Below, piece by piece: positions 36,901 to 52,934 of a stretch of 64,000 nucleotides of DNA. The translations under genes and the position numbers were made by a program. The number at the start of each line of letters is the position of its first letter. The first letter of the stretch is position 1. A model generated the notes under the pieces. The model saw nothing but the letters and a program-made list of their open reading frames with translations, did no database searches and was not told the DNA's origin. This DNA comes from Sclerurus mexicanus (lineage: Eukaryota; Chordata; Aves; Passeriformes; Furnariidae), in the NCBI GenBank assembly GCA_013396755.1, contig VWZF01003318.1, positions 129,649 to 193,648 of the forward strand, read 5' to 3'.

Positions 36901-39900
36901 CCCCATATCCATCATCAGGAGCCTGGTTACTTTTGTGCACAGAGGTATGGCACGAGTGAGATTCTGATACACCTTCAAGCCATTCTTAATTTCCTAAAGC
37001 AGTTCTGTATCTAGCTAGCTATACCACTTGATACTTTAAATATTAAATATCCACAATGTAAAAGGGAAAGCAGGGACACTTTAGAGGGAGCAAAAATCTC
37101 ATTTGGCCAATAATGTAGATCTGAGAATGACCTACTGCTTTTCTGAGAGAATGTAGAAACATTTGAAAGGCTGAAGAGATTTTTCTGTAATTTTTCATAA
37201 TAAAGCTTCTGAATGTGCTTCTGAATACTCTGTGAAAAAAATCGTATTCTACATAACTTATACTGACTTGCCAAGATAGATGTATTAACTGCATGTGCCA
37301 TTTTGAGCCCAGAGTCTTGGCCACCTTGTCTGAACAGTGTGCATTACTGGGAAATAAAGTAATTGAGAATTCTGTAACATTTACCTATTTTAAAGCCTCC
37401 TCTAATATAAGAGGGTCAGGTAGCTTAGAAACAAATTTGCTTCTTTTAAATCCAAATATTTAAGAAAATATGTAGTTGAATGTTGAATATTAACTTATGA
37501 AACAAGATCATCAGCATGTGGAAGCATTTTTTCCTTGAGGCAGTTTTGGTTTGGTCTACCGGTTGCAGGCATGCATATATAATCAAGCTTATATGGTGAC
37601 ACATACTGTATCACCAGAGAAAGTGTTACCTTGCTGAGATAGTCAGAAGAACATGGAGACTAACATGCTGATGACATGGAGGCAATGAAGTACAACACTG
37701 TTATTGCAAATGTCACTGCTATGCCCTTTCCATTTCCGTTGGCATCTGCTCCATTTTACAAAACGCGCAATTCCAATACAACAGCTCATTAAACAGGTTT
37801 CAGTTTGCTCAGAAATCAAATTAGAACACTGTTACAGAGTTATAAGTCCTCAGATAATTATTAATATTACTCTCCACTTCTATGAGTTCTTTCATCCAAG
37901 GAATCCACATGCTTCACCTTATTAATCTCGTAACATTCCAGTGAAGTACCACTGCAATGAGTCTCACTCACCAAATCTAAGTGCAGCCACCTCAGAGATG
38001 TTAGGTTGCAGCTGTTGAATATCAAAACTGATTTAAAGCAAGGATTGATGAATGATCCATCAGGATTTAAAGAGCTGTGAGCAATTCATTCAATGGTACT
38101 TCCAGCAGAACACTGAAATTTAAACACTTACTTTTAAGAAAATTGCAATGGGATTTTTACAAGAATCACAAATGTAAAAAATTACAGTCACGAGCATGGA
38201 ACATTAAGTAACCATTTGTCTTAAGGCAGGTGCATCATATATGGCCTCATCAAATTCCTAATGCTCCTTAAAGGTCTTTTATCCTAGATCTAACTAACTT
38301 ATCTTTTTACTGCTTGGGATTTGCTGATCAGATAACAAAATCCAATACATGCTTTATTTTCCTACAAAATGAACTGACCTTTCTCAAGCAGAACAGATGA
38401 GAAACAAACAAACAAAAAGGACAGAGAAAAGAAAACTGTTACCCATCTTTCTGACTGTGGTCACTGCTTCATTCTTCCAGTAGAAAGCAACACAAGTTAC
38501 TGGTCTTCATAGAGGGATGAAGATCTTACAAAATATGCTATAAATGACTTCTAAGATGCAGATATATAGTAAAACTTCCCCTCCTTTATATTTTTGCTGC
38601 TATCAGAATCTTAATGACACTTGAATTTTTAAAGCACGTGAATCCAGATCTTCTTCTTTCAACTTGTTTCCTGAAAGACATTCATTCCCTTTGAAAAACT
38701 CAAACAATAGAGACCAGCACTTCCATGGGTTCTCTCTTCATTTTCTTATATGGATTTCTCCTGAGTCCCAAATTATTCAACAGCTTTTAACATTCCCTTT
38801 GAGGATTCTAAGAACACTAGCAACGTCAAAATCTATTAGACACTAGTGATTATTTCTGCTTTCTTTTAAGCAGGACCAGCACTTAATCCTTCTGATGCTT
38901 TCTAACACAAACTGGTCCTTTAATCTACACACTAAGCTAAGCATGAATCCCCTTTAAAGGTCACCTTCCTTGTCTGTCTAATGTCATCAAAAAAATATTT
39001 TTTAAAGTACACATTTATCAAACCCTTTCAATTGCTTTGATTTCATTCAGAACATCTCAAGTGATTCTGGTAAACCAGCTATCAAAGGGGGATTCGTAGT
39101 AGAGTGGCATTTCTGATCCCACTGCTGTCAAAGCAGCATCAGTGTTTATGTTGATCAGATCTTGATTGAAAGGTTAATGGGGAACCTGGCAATAAACAAT
39201 GTTTATCCAAAAGAGAAGTGTAATTAACACACTAAGAATGTTTGTAATTCCCTCAGCATCCTTTAATAACATTCTTTAATAATGTTCTTTAGTTAACCTT
39301 AATTTTTCAGCTTTTGGTATCAACCAGGATGTCCAGAGAGAGAGTTCCAAAAGCGATCTTCGGACATCATGTCTTCAAGAAACAATGAGGAAACTGCATT
39401 AGCAGTACCTGAATTAATGAATACCTTTTGAACTGAAGACAGAATGTCTTTTTTCCACTTGCTGAATGACAAACCCTGCCTTCACTTTCAAAGAAAAATA
39501 TCTGCCACTTAAGTCAAACATTTTGACAACTAGAAACAATTTTTAATAAAAGTTTAGCCTACAAATAAATAAAGTGACTTCACTGTCCCCAGTACATATG
39601 GTATGACATACTATTGTATGGTATGACAAGACTTACTACGAATCTCCTCTGCTCATTTCTCTAGAGCTCACACTACCCTCTAAAGCTAAACTTTGTCCCA
39701 AGTCAAATATTTAATTTCAAGTTCCAGTATTTACGTATTCAAGATGGAAAAATATTCAATCTAGGCCTCTTTCGTAAGTCATTGGTATGAGGGGGAAAAA
39801 ACATCCAAAGAGGCGTTTCCTGAAAGCTTTTGTCATAAAATTGCTCAGTGAAAAAAGCAAAACAACCTGTTTTCATGTGTGAGTAGTCTTGTTTTATCCT

Positions 39901-40415
39901 GCAAAAAGAGATACCATGGGTATTGGTCAAGAAGTCAAACATACTTGGCCAAGGGCTTTGTGAGACAAGTAGCACTACACATGTACAAAATGACCTACTG
40001 CCTGAACAAGCTGATACACAATGTATGCAACAGGTGAAATGAAAAGACATCCAGTCTTTATCAAACTATGCAGACTATGTATTTCCCGGAAATAGAGAGT
40101 AATGCTATTAAAATACAAACTTACTTCTTTCCTGCAACTGTAAGGATGTTCTGAGGAGGGATCAGTGTTAGGTGCCTTGGTGAACATAAAGAAACAATTC
40201 TCCTCTACATAAAGGCAATTTTAAAATCAGACTGACAGTGTCTATAGGTCTACACAGGTAAATGCATAGATAAAACAATTACTCTGCTTTCCTTGAATTT
40301 TCAAGATGGTATAATTTGTCACTTATGCCAAGGTCAGTTTGCTGATTAAGAGATTTCTCTTTAAGGGCATGACAGCTTACAGAGAAATCATATATCCTAA
40401 GTGTTGGATGATTAA

Positions 40416-40444
40416 AAAAAAAAGAAAAAGAAAAAGAAAAATAA
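40416..40444 (+). repeat. A-rich (AAAAAG)n simple repeat
   Basis: An A run is followed by about three units of AAAAAG on the plus strand. It is simple sequence in intron 2. Confidence 0.85.
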
Positions 40445-43400
40445 TTTCTATAGTATTACCAGTTAAATATTACTGTACTATCCCAGCTGGGATACAACAA
40501 CAAAAACACTAACTGAATTACTTTGAAAGAAAGTAAGTATTCTAAGTAATCTATATAAACCATTAGCCAAAGTAATACTCTTCAAAATGCAACTGAGTAG
40601 TTGCACCATCTTCTTTACATTAGCTCCTTTTCCTGCAGGAATTTCTTCAAGTCAGACTCAAAACCTGAGAAACAGGGTACTCACACCCCTAGAGAGGACC
40701 TCCTACCAACAGACCCACAGCCAGCAGTGGAAACTGCTGTGCTGACAATACCAACTGGTTCTGAAAAAGCATGATTTCCAGGTTTATAACAGAATGATAA
40801 AAAGAGAGAGAAGTGTAGTTTTTTTGGAGGGACTCACATTTACCTTTTCTGATAGGATAAAATTACAGTTCACAGTCCTTCTGTTTTGTGCTCCCATTAC
40901 ATCAAACTAAGCCTCTAGCAAATGTGGAGATCCCTAAATCAAATAACCATCGTACAGTGAGTTGTGCCTGTTCATGCAAAACATTGATATCCATTAATAT
41001 TAAGCTGGTGTTCAAGCAAGAGCAATGATCTCTATGCAGCTGTTTAATATCATTCTTCCTTTGAGCACATGAAAAATACCAAGGAACTGTTAATAAATGA
41101 AAGTGTAAAGATTTCTCTGTAGTTTTCTCCCATATAGTATCACAGCCTATTCAACCTTGCCTCTGCAAAGTCACCTTTCTTAATTCTTCCTGCACTGAAA
41201 TCAATCCTAAAAGGATATTAGCCAAGCTGGCAATCTGGAAGCTATTCCAGGTTCTTAAGTCATGGAAAGCTATGGTTAGGTCTGGGTTAATTTCCATAAA
41301 AAATGAACACTGCCCTTCCTATGCTAACTGCTGATTTGTATATGCATATGTACAGTTCTTTCCTTTAAGACTTCCAAACTCTGACAATTATTCTTCATTA
41401 ATAATCCAAAATCCTAAAACAACCACCATCAGCAGCAAGTGGTGGTAGTTTCATGTCCTCACCCATTCCTATAAATTCAGTGGCTAGGCCATATGTAAAA
41501 AGCATTTCAGTACAGGTTCTACCACAAACATCTCAGGTGGAAAGGAGTAAACAGGCACAGGCCAAGACAATGATAAAAATTTAAATATGCTTACAGCTGC
41601 AAGACAAAAAGCCAGTAACCCTCCCAAAAATTAGCCTGATCACAAAACATGGAATTGCACAGGACAGAAAAATGGATAGAGGATTGTGGCAGAGACTAAA
41701 GAAAAGTAATAGCACAAACAGGCACTCAACTCTAAAACATACTCAAAACATGGTAGAAGGGGAAAGAGAGCATCTTCATCTTAAGTGTCATGAGGCACAG
41801 CTAGAGACCCTATTAATATGATAAGCTAACTACCAGAAGTAAGAGGTGCAGGTATTACAATACTTGCTTCTACTATTGTGTTTTTAAGATCTTTAGAATC
41901 AGAGAAGCCTCCAGAGGTGTGCAGATGTTTGCAGAGAGATGGTCCAACTACCTGACAGCTATTAGACAAAAATGACAGGAGGATTTTCAAACAGTTGCAC
42001 AGTTTCTGGAACATGGTGAGGACAATTTCCAGGCACAAAGATGGAACAAGCAAACAGGAGAGAGATAATTTAATATTAGAAATAATGCAAATCACAAATT
42101 TTTATATAGAAGCAGCAGCTAAGATTGTCAGGGTGGAATGTTATTTAAATTAAGGCTCTCAGAAACAGAAATTTCAGGAAAAGAAAGAATTAGTGCAGAG
42201 AAACAAGGATGATGAGGGACAAACAAACACTAATAAAGTCAAGGCAGCAGCTAACAGGGGGTTGGTCGGGAATATATTCTACAAGGAGAAGGATGGCTGG
42301 ATGTTTTTAAGAATCACATGTACAGCTGAAAGTATGGCTTTACAAGCTGCTTCTTAATTTCATAATAAACATGAGAACTGCTTAAAAATATTATTTATAA
42401 CCATAATTTAATTCAAATCATAAAATCACATTATCCTGACCACAAGCAATACAATTTCTCCAAAGATTTCTGAATTGACAATCAGAAGCTTCATGAAAAT
42501 AAATGGTCACAACAAAGACACAGTGATAATGACACATCATTAAAGGTGACACAAAGAAACGGCATAAGCATTTTGAAATAAAATCAGAAAGACACATGCA
42601 GAAGATAAAACTAGAAAGAAACAGTAACAAAAAAAGGTTATACAAATAAACCACAGGTAAAATAATAGGTTTTTAAAAGATGAAAGGAACTCCTTTTTTA
42701 AGGAGAATGAAGAAAAATCCACAACTTATGTTTAGATACATTACATGTAAAGCCTGCTAACTGCTTGCAAAAGTCTTCAGGGTTTTATGGAGAATAGGAG
42801 AGTAGCAAGAGGACTGTGAAGAAGAGCAAACCTATGTGTCTTTCTAGGAATATAAATTATAATATTCACAGTAATCAAATTACTAAATAAGCAATACATA
42901 AAAAATCCTGGAGGATATGACAAACAATAACAAGGTTTTCTTAAGGATAAATCCTGTAAAATACAGAGTTCTTGAATGAAATAACTGGACTGATGGCTCA
43001 GAGAAAAGCATATGCTATAGCTAAATATTAGTACAACTTTTGACACTAGACCAATGATGCATTGCTTTTAAGAAAAGAGCCATGTGCTCTACCTTAAATC
43101 AACACAGGAGCTTGGTTTGGAAACTGAGGTCAGGATTCTGCAGTAATCTGTACCAGACTGCTTCTAGCCACATCGTCCTTTTTTTCATTTCAACAGCCCT
43201 GATGTATATTTGCCAAGCTGTCAGTGATATTTTATTCAATACTTGGCACATTAATAAAAATAAACTACCAACAACTAAGTTAAAATAATAGAAATTATAT
43301 GCTCATTTTGAAATATATAATTAAGCAACATTATGTATTTTAGCATATTTTTCCCTTCCTTGCTTTTGAGTTCATCTCACCCTGCATGTACCTCACCTTA

Positions 43401-46370
43401 ACCTGAATACCAAAACTTATTTCCCTTCCAAAGGACAATAAAATCACTGTCATGACACTATTTGGTTTCTGCTTTCTCTGTATATCAATTGCTTCTGTTT
43501 CAGTAGTAATACTATTTTGTTTGTTTTCAGGCTAGCACACAATAACCTGAGGTGAGCACCTGCTAAGAACTAAGTAAAAATTAAGACTTCAGGTCATGGA
43601 TATAATACCTACTTTCCCCACCTCGCCACACTGTGCACATCCTAACTAAATAAAAGTTAATTTCTCTGTAAATATTTAATAAGCTTTTCTCCTTTCAAAA
43701 GTAAACTTAATCAGTACTTTTTGATTGCATGACTACAATGTTGAATTGATTTCTTCAATGTAAATTTGGTATCACAGAGATAAGATTTTTTTTTCTTGCA
43801 TTTTCCTACAATGAACATGCCAAGAAGGGAGATCCAAGTTCATCTAAGAAATACATGAAGGCAATGGCATAACAAAGAAAAGTGGCACTTTCCAAATAAA
43901 CTGTTCACACAAAGAGACAGTGATTGTTCACACATTATTGCATTTTCTGAAAATAATGAAAGCAAGAGAGGCAAGCCATATCCTTAAAAGGTAAACAGTG
44001 AAGATTTTTGACAAAGCACCAGACAGTAATTAAGCTAACCAGCCACTTATTATTTCTGTCTTTCCAGAGGTCTAGACTACACAAGATATTGTGTAACCCT
44101 TAAATAGAACATGCCAGACTGATCCTATAGAGTCAGCCTTCCCTCTCTCCTGCAGAGAGGGCAAAGGTTTCAGAAAGGAAAGGAAAGCTTTCATGGCAAA
44201 GCAATGATTTCTTTAACATGCAGATACAGAAAGGTAACAAAAGTAGTCTCCATTGCCTGAACTTGCACCTGCTTACAATTTTGATGAGGAAACAAGAAAC
44301 AGTGTTTCACCACCTTGTTTCTTCAGCATGAGCTGTGAGAAAAAACATTTCAGGATGGATAAATGTGCCCTGAGAAGGTCTGCATGTTATTGTTAACTTA
44401 GAGTGAATCTGCTGCAATATCAACCTTGTTAGTGTTTTCAACAGAGCAAAGAATGAAGGAAAAAAATACTTAAAATATAGAAAAGAAGCAAAAATGCTTT
44501 TGTGTCACTAAAACCTGCCTAAAAATTAATTTCAGTGAAGCTTAGCTTAAGCTAATACTTTATATCTCTTAATGACAGTTAAATGACTCAGTTAAATGAA
44601 TGTTATAGACTTTTAAATGAATGTTATATGATTTTTAGTGACATATTGAATTTAACCACAAGTGAGAAATACCAGGCATAAGCAACCTGGGTGTATTTAA
44701 ATAATAATGTCTTGCTTGAGAGTTCAATGGATTTTGTATGTTCTAACAGTGAACCTATTAGTTAGACAGCCCAAGCTGAGATTTCTCATATTTTTTTCCT
44801 TCACTTTCATGTTTGGTTTTCACCTTCATCAAACATAGATCTTTTTTTTTGGATTTCAGAAAATTAAGAAAAACCAGGTTTTTTATAGCCTTGCAGTTAC
44901 TTATGCTATTCCTGTGCTACATTTTCTTGCAACCTTGTGATGATAAAGACAGCATTCCTTAGCTTAACTATTTCTGCTTTTTTATTGATGCTCTGGAACT
45001 GAATTGAAAAAACCCAAACCAAAAATAAACAAAAAAGTACACACACAAAAAAAAATCCACTGTTCTAAAGGAGCCTGATATCAGAGTTTAGAATAACATG
45101 GAACTCTGGTTGAAGTGACACAAGTAGAATTAGGCTTACAAAATAGAGCTTTATTTACCCTTTAACACTATCTACTTAAATTATATTTTACATGATTTCT
45201 CATGACTGTATCAAAAACCAGTTTTAAGTAACATTAGAATTTGCTTTTCAAAATTATTTTTAGTATTCTTTATATTATTGTGCTTCAGCGTACAAACAAG
45301 GCACAGTTCTGATGAAAAACCACCACTCACTAGAGATTTTTATTTGATGGAAGAAGGAGAAATTAATGGAAAACTATCCACTAGGACTGTTATTTCCCTC
45401 TAGATTAAGAAAGGGAAAACAAAAATCTCAATGTTGAAGAAATGAGGCTGAAAAACAAGGATCATACATACTCAGTTTCTCGGCTGAAATGAGCTGGAAT
45501 GACTGTTTCATAGTAGAAAGGCCAGCTACACATATGAAAGCAATATTTATTGGGATATACAGTCTGTCTAAAGCTTTCAACTCTGCAGTCAAACACTAAA
45601 AAAAAGGAAAAAAATACTGCTGGAGCAGTCAAAACTTGTTATGAGTGAAAGATATAGGTACAAACCAAGGTGATGAAATAAAACCTTTGTTGAGAGCATG
45701 AAACAAATGAGATAGTATGAGCTACTCAGTGGAGTCGGAGAATCATCTTGCTTAATCCACTGTTTTTTAACCTCCTGGGGTTTTTACTTCCTTAGACGCA
45801 CATGCTGTCTCCTGCATCTCCTCTGGGTGCCCTGAGCAGCCCTGATGGATGCCTTCTCACCTGCTCCCACAGCACTCCCATCACCCTCCCTGATAGAAAC
45901 AGCTCATCCATGAAAACGTGTGGGGGGCAAGGAAGGTAGAAAAAAAGGAGCCACTTAGCTAGATACTAGGATTATTTAACCTGAGAAATTACGACTTTAA
46001 ATTCTAATGGGTCACTGACATCAGCAGCATAAAAACTACACAGGCCTCACTTTCCTTGCATGATAAACATTACAGAGACAAGAATATTTCATCTAAGCAA
46101 ATAAGAAAATCCAGTTATTTCACATGCAAAAAATTAATAATTTTTCCTTGTATTTGGGGACAGCTACCATCCTACCCTTCTTGCTCCATCTTTCTCCACC
46201 TCACAGTCCTGAAATAAAAGTAAGGGTGCATTCTGCTTTAAAAATCAGCTGCAGTTCAGTGAACAGGCTGACATGCTATTTCATGTGAGAAAAGAAGCTG
46301 TGATTTAATCTCATTTTCACTAGCTAGATTCCCAGCTAATGTATCTGGGGATAGTTTAAGTCTACATTCA

Positions 46371-46817
<447 letters not shown>

Positions 46818-48507
46818 TTAGCTCAGGATGACCTTGTAGTAGGGTAACAGTCTCATAAAAGGGGCATCACTAATGGCACTTCATTTCACTCCAGCCATGC
46901 ACATTCACTCTCAAAAATGACCCTTGCAATTCACCAGAGCTATCAGAGACTGATTATGCAGGACTGTGTTCATACAACCTTCTGGATAAAGATTTTGCTC
47001 TATTCTCTTACAAAATGAGTCTGTTGCTAACACCAAGTTATAGGCTATCTTTCCCTGCAGTTTAATGAATAAACAAACAGAGTGTCTGCTTTGTTTGGTA
47101 GTAGGTTTGGAGCTTTTTAATTGAAGAAAGAAACAAGATGAAGCAAAGAAGCCAAAACCATATTAGCCTTCCCAAATCAGTGTCTATATAAACATTTGCC
47201 TATGCATGCAAATAAATAACCCAAACATATCCTCTTCTCTGAATCAGGCAGTAAACACCCGTGTGCTAAAAGCAGATTTAACTTCAAGTACTTACAATTA
47301 CTACAAGAACACAAACAGGTTACTCTTTTTCACAATTAACAGCAGTTTGTCAAAATGCAAAGAAATGTCCATATTGCTTTTTAAAGAGATTTGAAAAGCA
47401 GTGCTTCTCCTTTGCCAAAAGAACACAGTGAAGACGTTGCTCTGTTCACATAAAAGGATTCTGGGATATGAATTATCAGCACTCAGCTTAATGTGACAGT
47501 TCTGAATGAGTGCCAGCTGAGAAATGCGGTGCAAGGCACCAGCCCAGATGCATTTTATTATTGCTGTTATTATCACTGACAACTCCTTAGAGATGTGGGA
47601 TTCTTGTTTTGTTGGGGGTGGGGAGGGTTTCTTTTTTGTTCCGCTCCATGTTTCACTTGCGTTACTTTTCTAATGCCTACCATAGTATCTGGAAGAAACT
47701 ATGGGAACAAATTCACTGCCTCCATGGGAGCTTATACTATGATGGATTTAATGATTCCATAAACCAGGTCTGTACGTCCATTAAACTCCCTGGAGCAGCT
47801 AAAGAAACCAACCACTGACCTACTCCACTTCAGGCTGACTGGGCTACTTGTAGCTTCTCTCTTTCACGGCTGCAGTTGTCAAGTGTACCACAGAGCAATA
47901 AAAAGGCCATGACAGATTTAACTATAATACTTCTTTTTAGCTAAGGGGCATATTTTAAACACCTGATGGGCTTGAAATCTGCCATCTGGATCCTTCTATC
48001 TCATTTCAGAGAAAAAGCAATGATCTGCTGGCCCTCCAAGGATAAATTCAGAGCAAACTATACCTTTTCATATCCCTACAATAATTTAACTTCAATAAAA
48101 TAGCTTTTTAAAGGATAAAAACTGAATACGCATCAAAGCATGATATATCTGTATAATTTCAGCCAGTGCACAGCCTCACAGTTCCACTCTGTAACATGGA
48201 AAAGCCTCTCTGAACCACAGCTCTTTCAGGAGAATTTACATTTATCTAAATCATTGGTTAAAATACATATTTTTGTACTCCAGTGCTTTCAAAACCTGTC
48301 ACCAGAACAAATACTGGCTTAACACATTTGCGAAAATGTATTGTTTCCAAATTGGTGTCTGTTCTCTGAATCAGTTAAGAGTATGCCAGTTCTTACAGAT
48401 AATGAAAAACAGTCTAAGTTGCAAATAAGAAAGCCACATTTGGGCAATGATATCTCTATTATTTTTTTTAATTACAGTTCTAGTAAATAAGAATTCATAT
48501 ACATTTT

Positions 48508-48534
48508 TATATATATGTATGTGTTTGTGTGTGC
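48508..48534. repeat. Short AT/TG simple repeat
   Basis: 'tatatatatgtatgtgtttgtgtgtg' is an imperfect dinucleotide stretch followed by a 14-base T run after 48538. Confidence 0.7.
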
Positions 48535-50489
48535 ACACTTTTTTTTTTTTTTAAGCCATTTAGGTGATAGATGATGCAGTCTTCTCCAGAAATTTCAAGG
48601 CTGGCTCCTGTATCAGCCTATGCCTTCACAATAATGCCCAATTACAGTTTTGGGACAGCAACTGTATGCTTCCAGGACTACACTTAATACATCATACTAT
48701 ATGTAATATTATTCTTATTAATACTTTATACTATACATAATACAGCCCAAATCAGACTGACCTCCTTAACACTGGACTTCCACAACACACATAGCCTTAT
48801 GTGAACTGTTTTTTCCCATTATTTTTACGTCAATGGAGTGAAATAGGAACTTCTGAAGTCCAATTCATCTCACCTCTCTAGGCCCAAGGTACATTGTAAT
48901 GAGATGGATCACACTCCAGAAGTAGCTATTTCACCAAATTTAACCAAAAGGAGAATCTAGAGAGACAGTCTGTACTGTAAATAGCTGAATTTGCAGGGAA
49001 TAATCCAACTGCACAGCCCATGATAACAGTGATGATAAGTATAAAGGGGCAGATAACTAAAAGCGTGAGCACACATTAAATTTGTGTTAGCCATGGAATC
49101 AAACTCATAATCTGCACTAGCAGGATGTTCTACCCAATACTGCAAAAACCCTCCCTTTTTGCAAAGTTTCCTGCTGTGTTCTTCCTAAATAAACAAAACC
49201 ACAACACAACTTTCCTGTCTGATCACTGGTATTTTAGCAATTCCTTCTTACTTCTCCTTTCCGAAGTGATGAAGCAGTTGAGTGTCATTCACTTCAGCAG
49301 GCCCTTGCCTGTTAAGTGCTGCCTGCAAAGCACGCCTGAGGGTGAAGCACAAGACTAAGTCCTTTTTATCCCAGTGTCTTTTCCTCCCTGTTCCTCTACT
49401 CTCTCAATAGTTTCACTCCACAGTCATTCACCATGAAAGTGTTTACATTTACACATTTAAAAAAGGAAGAAGCTGGTATTTTAAGTGATCTAAACTGGAC
49501 TTCAGCCAATATTGATGGCACAGCAGCAAACCTGCTCTAGGGAAAACACGTTCCAAGATATTTTATCAAGCAGCTCTGAGTAGAAGTTTCTTTACACCAG
49601 GTTATTAGCCAACTAAGTTTCAGAAAGCAGGCATGCATTTCCCCTATTTTAGTATCTTAAAGAAGTCAGTAATTAAAACATCAGCAAGCGTACTAAAGAG
49701 ATGTAGAGCTAAGTTTGTGTTTCCAAGAGCAGCTACAACTGAGACCATTCTCATTTCTTCACCTACAAAGCAGTATGTTATATTTATTTCCTCAAAGAGG
49801 AAACGTAAAGGTCTCTAACCTAAACAGAAAGACAAGGGATGGCCATGACTAACTCACAAAAAAAAAATCATCAGCTCAGACTCCTCAAAGCTATTAAAGG
49901 AAACACTTCAGAAACACACTTCCAAGAATTTTAAACCACATTTGAGAGGAAAACACTTAACATTTACAGGCTGAAAATCTCTTATTAGTAGGATAATGTC
50001 AGGTGCTGGAGTAAAACGAAAGTTCCATTTCAAATTGAAGCATTGATCAATGTTTAGCTATCTACATATGGCGAGGAGCAAAACATGTAAATGGAAAGTG
50101 GAATCCATATTTGCAGAGGTGACGGGAATAGCAAGTCTCTTTTTCCAGTCCCATTCAGAACAGAAAGCTTGCTAATCATTCTATTGATGTATTTCCCCTT
50201 TTCTCATTTCGGTCTTCATCCTGATCTGGCAGATCCTCACTCAGATTCATGCCATTCTGGAACCACATGATACATACAAGGATCTTTATACAAACCCACT
50301 GGAAGGAAGAAACCAGTCCTGTCTAGATATTGCATAACAGGGCATTGTGTTGTGGCAGAAACCAGTCAAAAAGGCTTCTCAAAAAACCTGGCAGGATCCA
50401 CAAACCTTCTTGCAAATAATGTAATTTGTCTCCATGTACTCTAGCTTACACACAGCAAAACACAGCTATTCTTCAAACATAATTAACCT

Positions 50490-50508
50490 TTTTTTTTTTT
50501 TTTTTTTT
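50490..50508 (+). repeat. Poly-T run
   Basis: A run of about 18-19 T on the plus strand (A on the EFNA5 transcript strand) lies in intron 1. No retroposed body is recognisable next to it. Confidence 0.85.
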
Positions 50509-52841
50509 GTCAGGTGGCATGCAAACAGAGTCTTGGGATCCTGCATACTACAAAGCTACTATGAGGCAGTAGCGTTATACAAGCCATTTTGAAGGCAGAG
50601 ACAGATAGTTAAGTAGCTTCTTAAGCATTTACATAACCAAGAAACATCAGCTTGCTACACAAAACTTGCATACTACTTCCAGCAAAGACTGTCATAGGAA
50701 TGTTTCTGTGTTCAAGTGCCACTGATGAAATGTCCAGGTATTCAGGATGCAGAGAAAGAACTTCAGGTTATTTTAACCACAGAAACACAAGACTAGCAAA
50801 ACATTTTTAAAGTAATTAGTGCCTTCTGTATTGTGTTTATCCATTAGAAAAATGAAAGTACATGGTCTGTGTGCATGTTTCTCTTCATCATTTTAGGTTC
50901 TGAAGGGTAAGTGGCTTGTCTTGAATTTAGTAACTTTGCTGGTCACTGAAACAAGTTACAATTTATTTAAATGGATATTAAAATGCAATAACGACTTTGG
51001 TTTGTCTCTTTCTTTCTTTCTTGGAATGAACACTATAAAAATCCAGTTTAAGAACAACACAAATAGCATTAATTGTCCATTATCATTTAGATAGATAAAA
51101 AATTGCAATAGCTTCTGCTTGTTGCCTCCCCTACAAATCCTATTAGTTATATTCTATCGCCCTTCCTGTAAAATCGACATACCAGATGCTCTACTTCAAG
51201 ATAAGTGTACTGGAAAATTTGCCTTTTACTATGTCAACCTTTCTTTGTTTGGAATCTGTTCTGTCAAATGCACACTGCAAGGCTTCCCCGTGAACCAGAA
51301 AAGGCTTCAAACAACTGTTCTGACAATGAATTACAAAATTCTGGTCTTCAGTCAGGTATCAGAAGGGATCAGATGCAAATGACCCCAAATCTGATGCCTG
51401 CACAAGCTGTTGACACCAAGGCACAGAGGATGCTGCCACTGCTGAATGCCAGTCACCTTGTTGTCAAATGCTAATCTGAAATGTAAAGCAACATCAACAA
51501 TATTCACTGAATTGATTTATTTTTCAGGTAAATACAAACCACAACTATCCACAGTTCTCCAGAAACAGCACAGCAAAAAGTTACCTGCTCTGTTTCCTAA
51601 GGAAAAAAAGGCTTTTGCAAGCAGCACATGTGTATACCCCCATGACCCTTCTTTTTATCTTCATGGCAAGTAAGCCACTTTCAAATAAATTTAATGGAGA
51701 CAGTGAGGTCTCAGAAAGAAGCCCATTCCTACAATTAACATGAAAAAAGCATCCAGGGAAGAGGATTCCACAAGTATCCCAAAAAGGCTGAATCTCCAGC
51801 AGATTAAATGTTATTAGACAACTGAAATATTTTTTACAAATACTCTAAGCACAGGAAAAGCTTGAATTGGAAAAATACAGAAAGAGAGGGAAAACTAAGT
51901 TTTCAACTTTGTGTCAACTGGTTATGAAACTATTTGCTTAAATTATTAATAACAGAGAGATAAGTAGGGTTTTGTATATATACAAATAATGCACAAAACC
52001 CAAACATTTTCTGGAAACCGTTAGCATCATTTAAAAGGACAATATTTTAATTGCTCTTAGGATGTGATGATGTAGTTATTTATCATTCCACAGTACTGAG
52101 CTCTCCCATAGCTTTTTTCTCTGTTCAGATGGCAAGTGTGGTGCACTAGACCATTCATTCCAACCTCTCCTCACAAGCTGGAGACTGGAACTTGTGCCTC
52201 TTTATTCTTTTACACACTTCAAGCCCCCTCATTTCAACTACTTAAAGCTGTTAAGTGCGATGGGGGAAATCTTATGGATGTTAATTATCTGAGGGGTTGT
52301 GGGATTAACTGTACCATTTTACTGCAGATAATTTTAAAGATGCTATTTCTGTGCTATGGAAAAATAACCTCTTTTAATGCTTTTCTGCTCTTTTTACTGG
52401 CTTTGTCACAACATTTCATAAACTCTGTTCCCATAGCTCTGCTGACATCAACAATGATTCCAATGCACAAACAATGAAGCAATCAAAGAGCTATTTTAAT
52501 TTTAGCTCTATTCAAACCAAAAGAAAATTCAACATTTTCCAGATGCTAAGAGAAGTGTGTTTGCTAACAGTAGCAAGCCAGTGACATTTTAGATTTCTAG
52601 CAGGATATTGCTACCCTGAGCAAGCAAACAAAAAACCCCGTCTAATATAAAGAAGCAGTCTGTGACCTTTTAGTCCTTAGGTTACAGTTTCACAAGTTAA
52701 AACAAGTTCAAGACACCATGAAAAAACACCGTGTAGGACACAAAATCAAGGCTGTTGTTCAAAAAAACAGTATTCAAAAATTATGCCTAGAAAAGACTGC
52801 AAGCTAAGTACACAATGCAGAAAGAAACTTATTCTCTTGTC

Positions 52842-52934
52842 ATTAAGTCCTCTATTCAATTAGCATTTATTGGAGTAATTAAACACCGGGAAAGGATGCC
52901 AGGCTAATTGTTAGATTATGATAATTACACAGCT
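52842..52934. promoter_or_regulatory. Candidate enhancer: homeodomain-motif cluster in intron 1
   Basis: Four homeodomain core sites lie within about 70 bases: CAATTA (52857-52862), TAATTA (52876-52881), TAATTG (52905-52910) and TAATTA (52922-52927), plus a further ATTA at 52842. The 14-mer ATAATTACACAGCT at 52921-52934 recurs exactly at 53181-53194. Density is high even for AT-rich DNA. Engrailed-type factors, which prefer this core, are known to control ephrin-A5 in the chick midbrain. The regulatory role here is inference only. Confidence 0.3.
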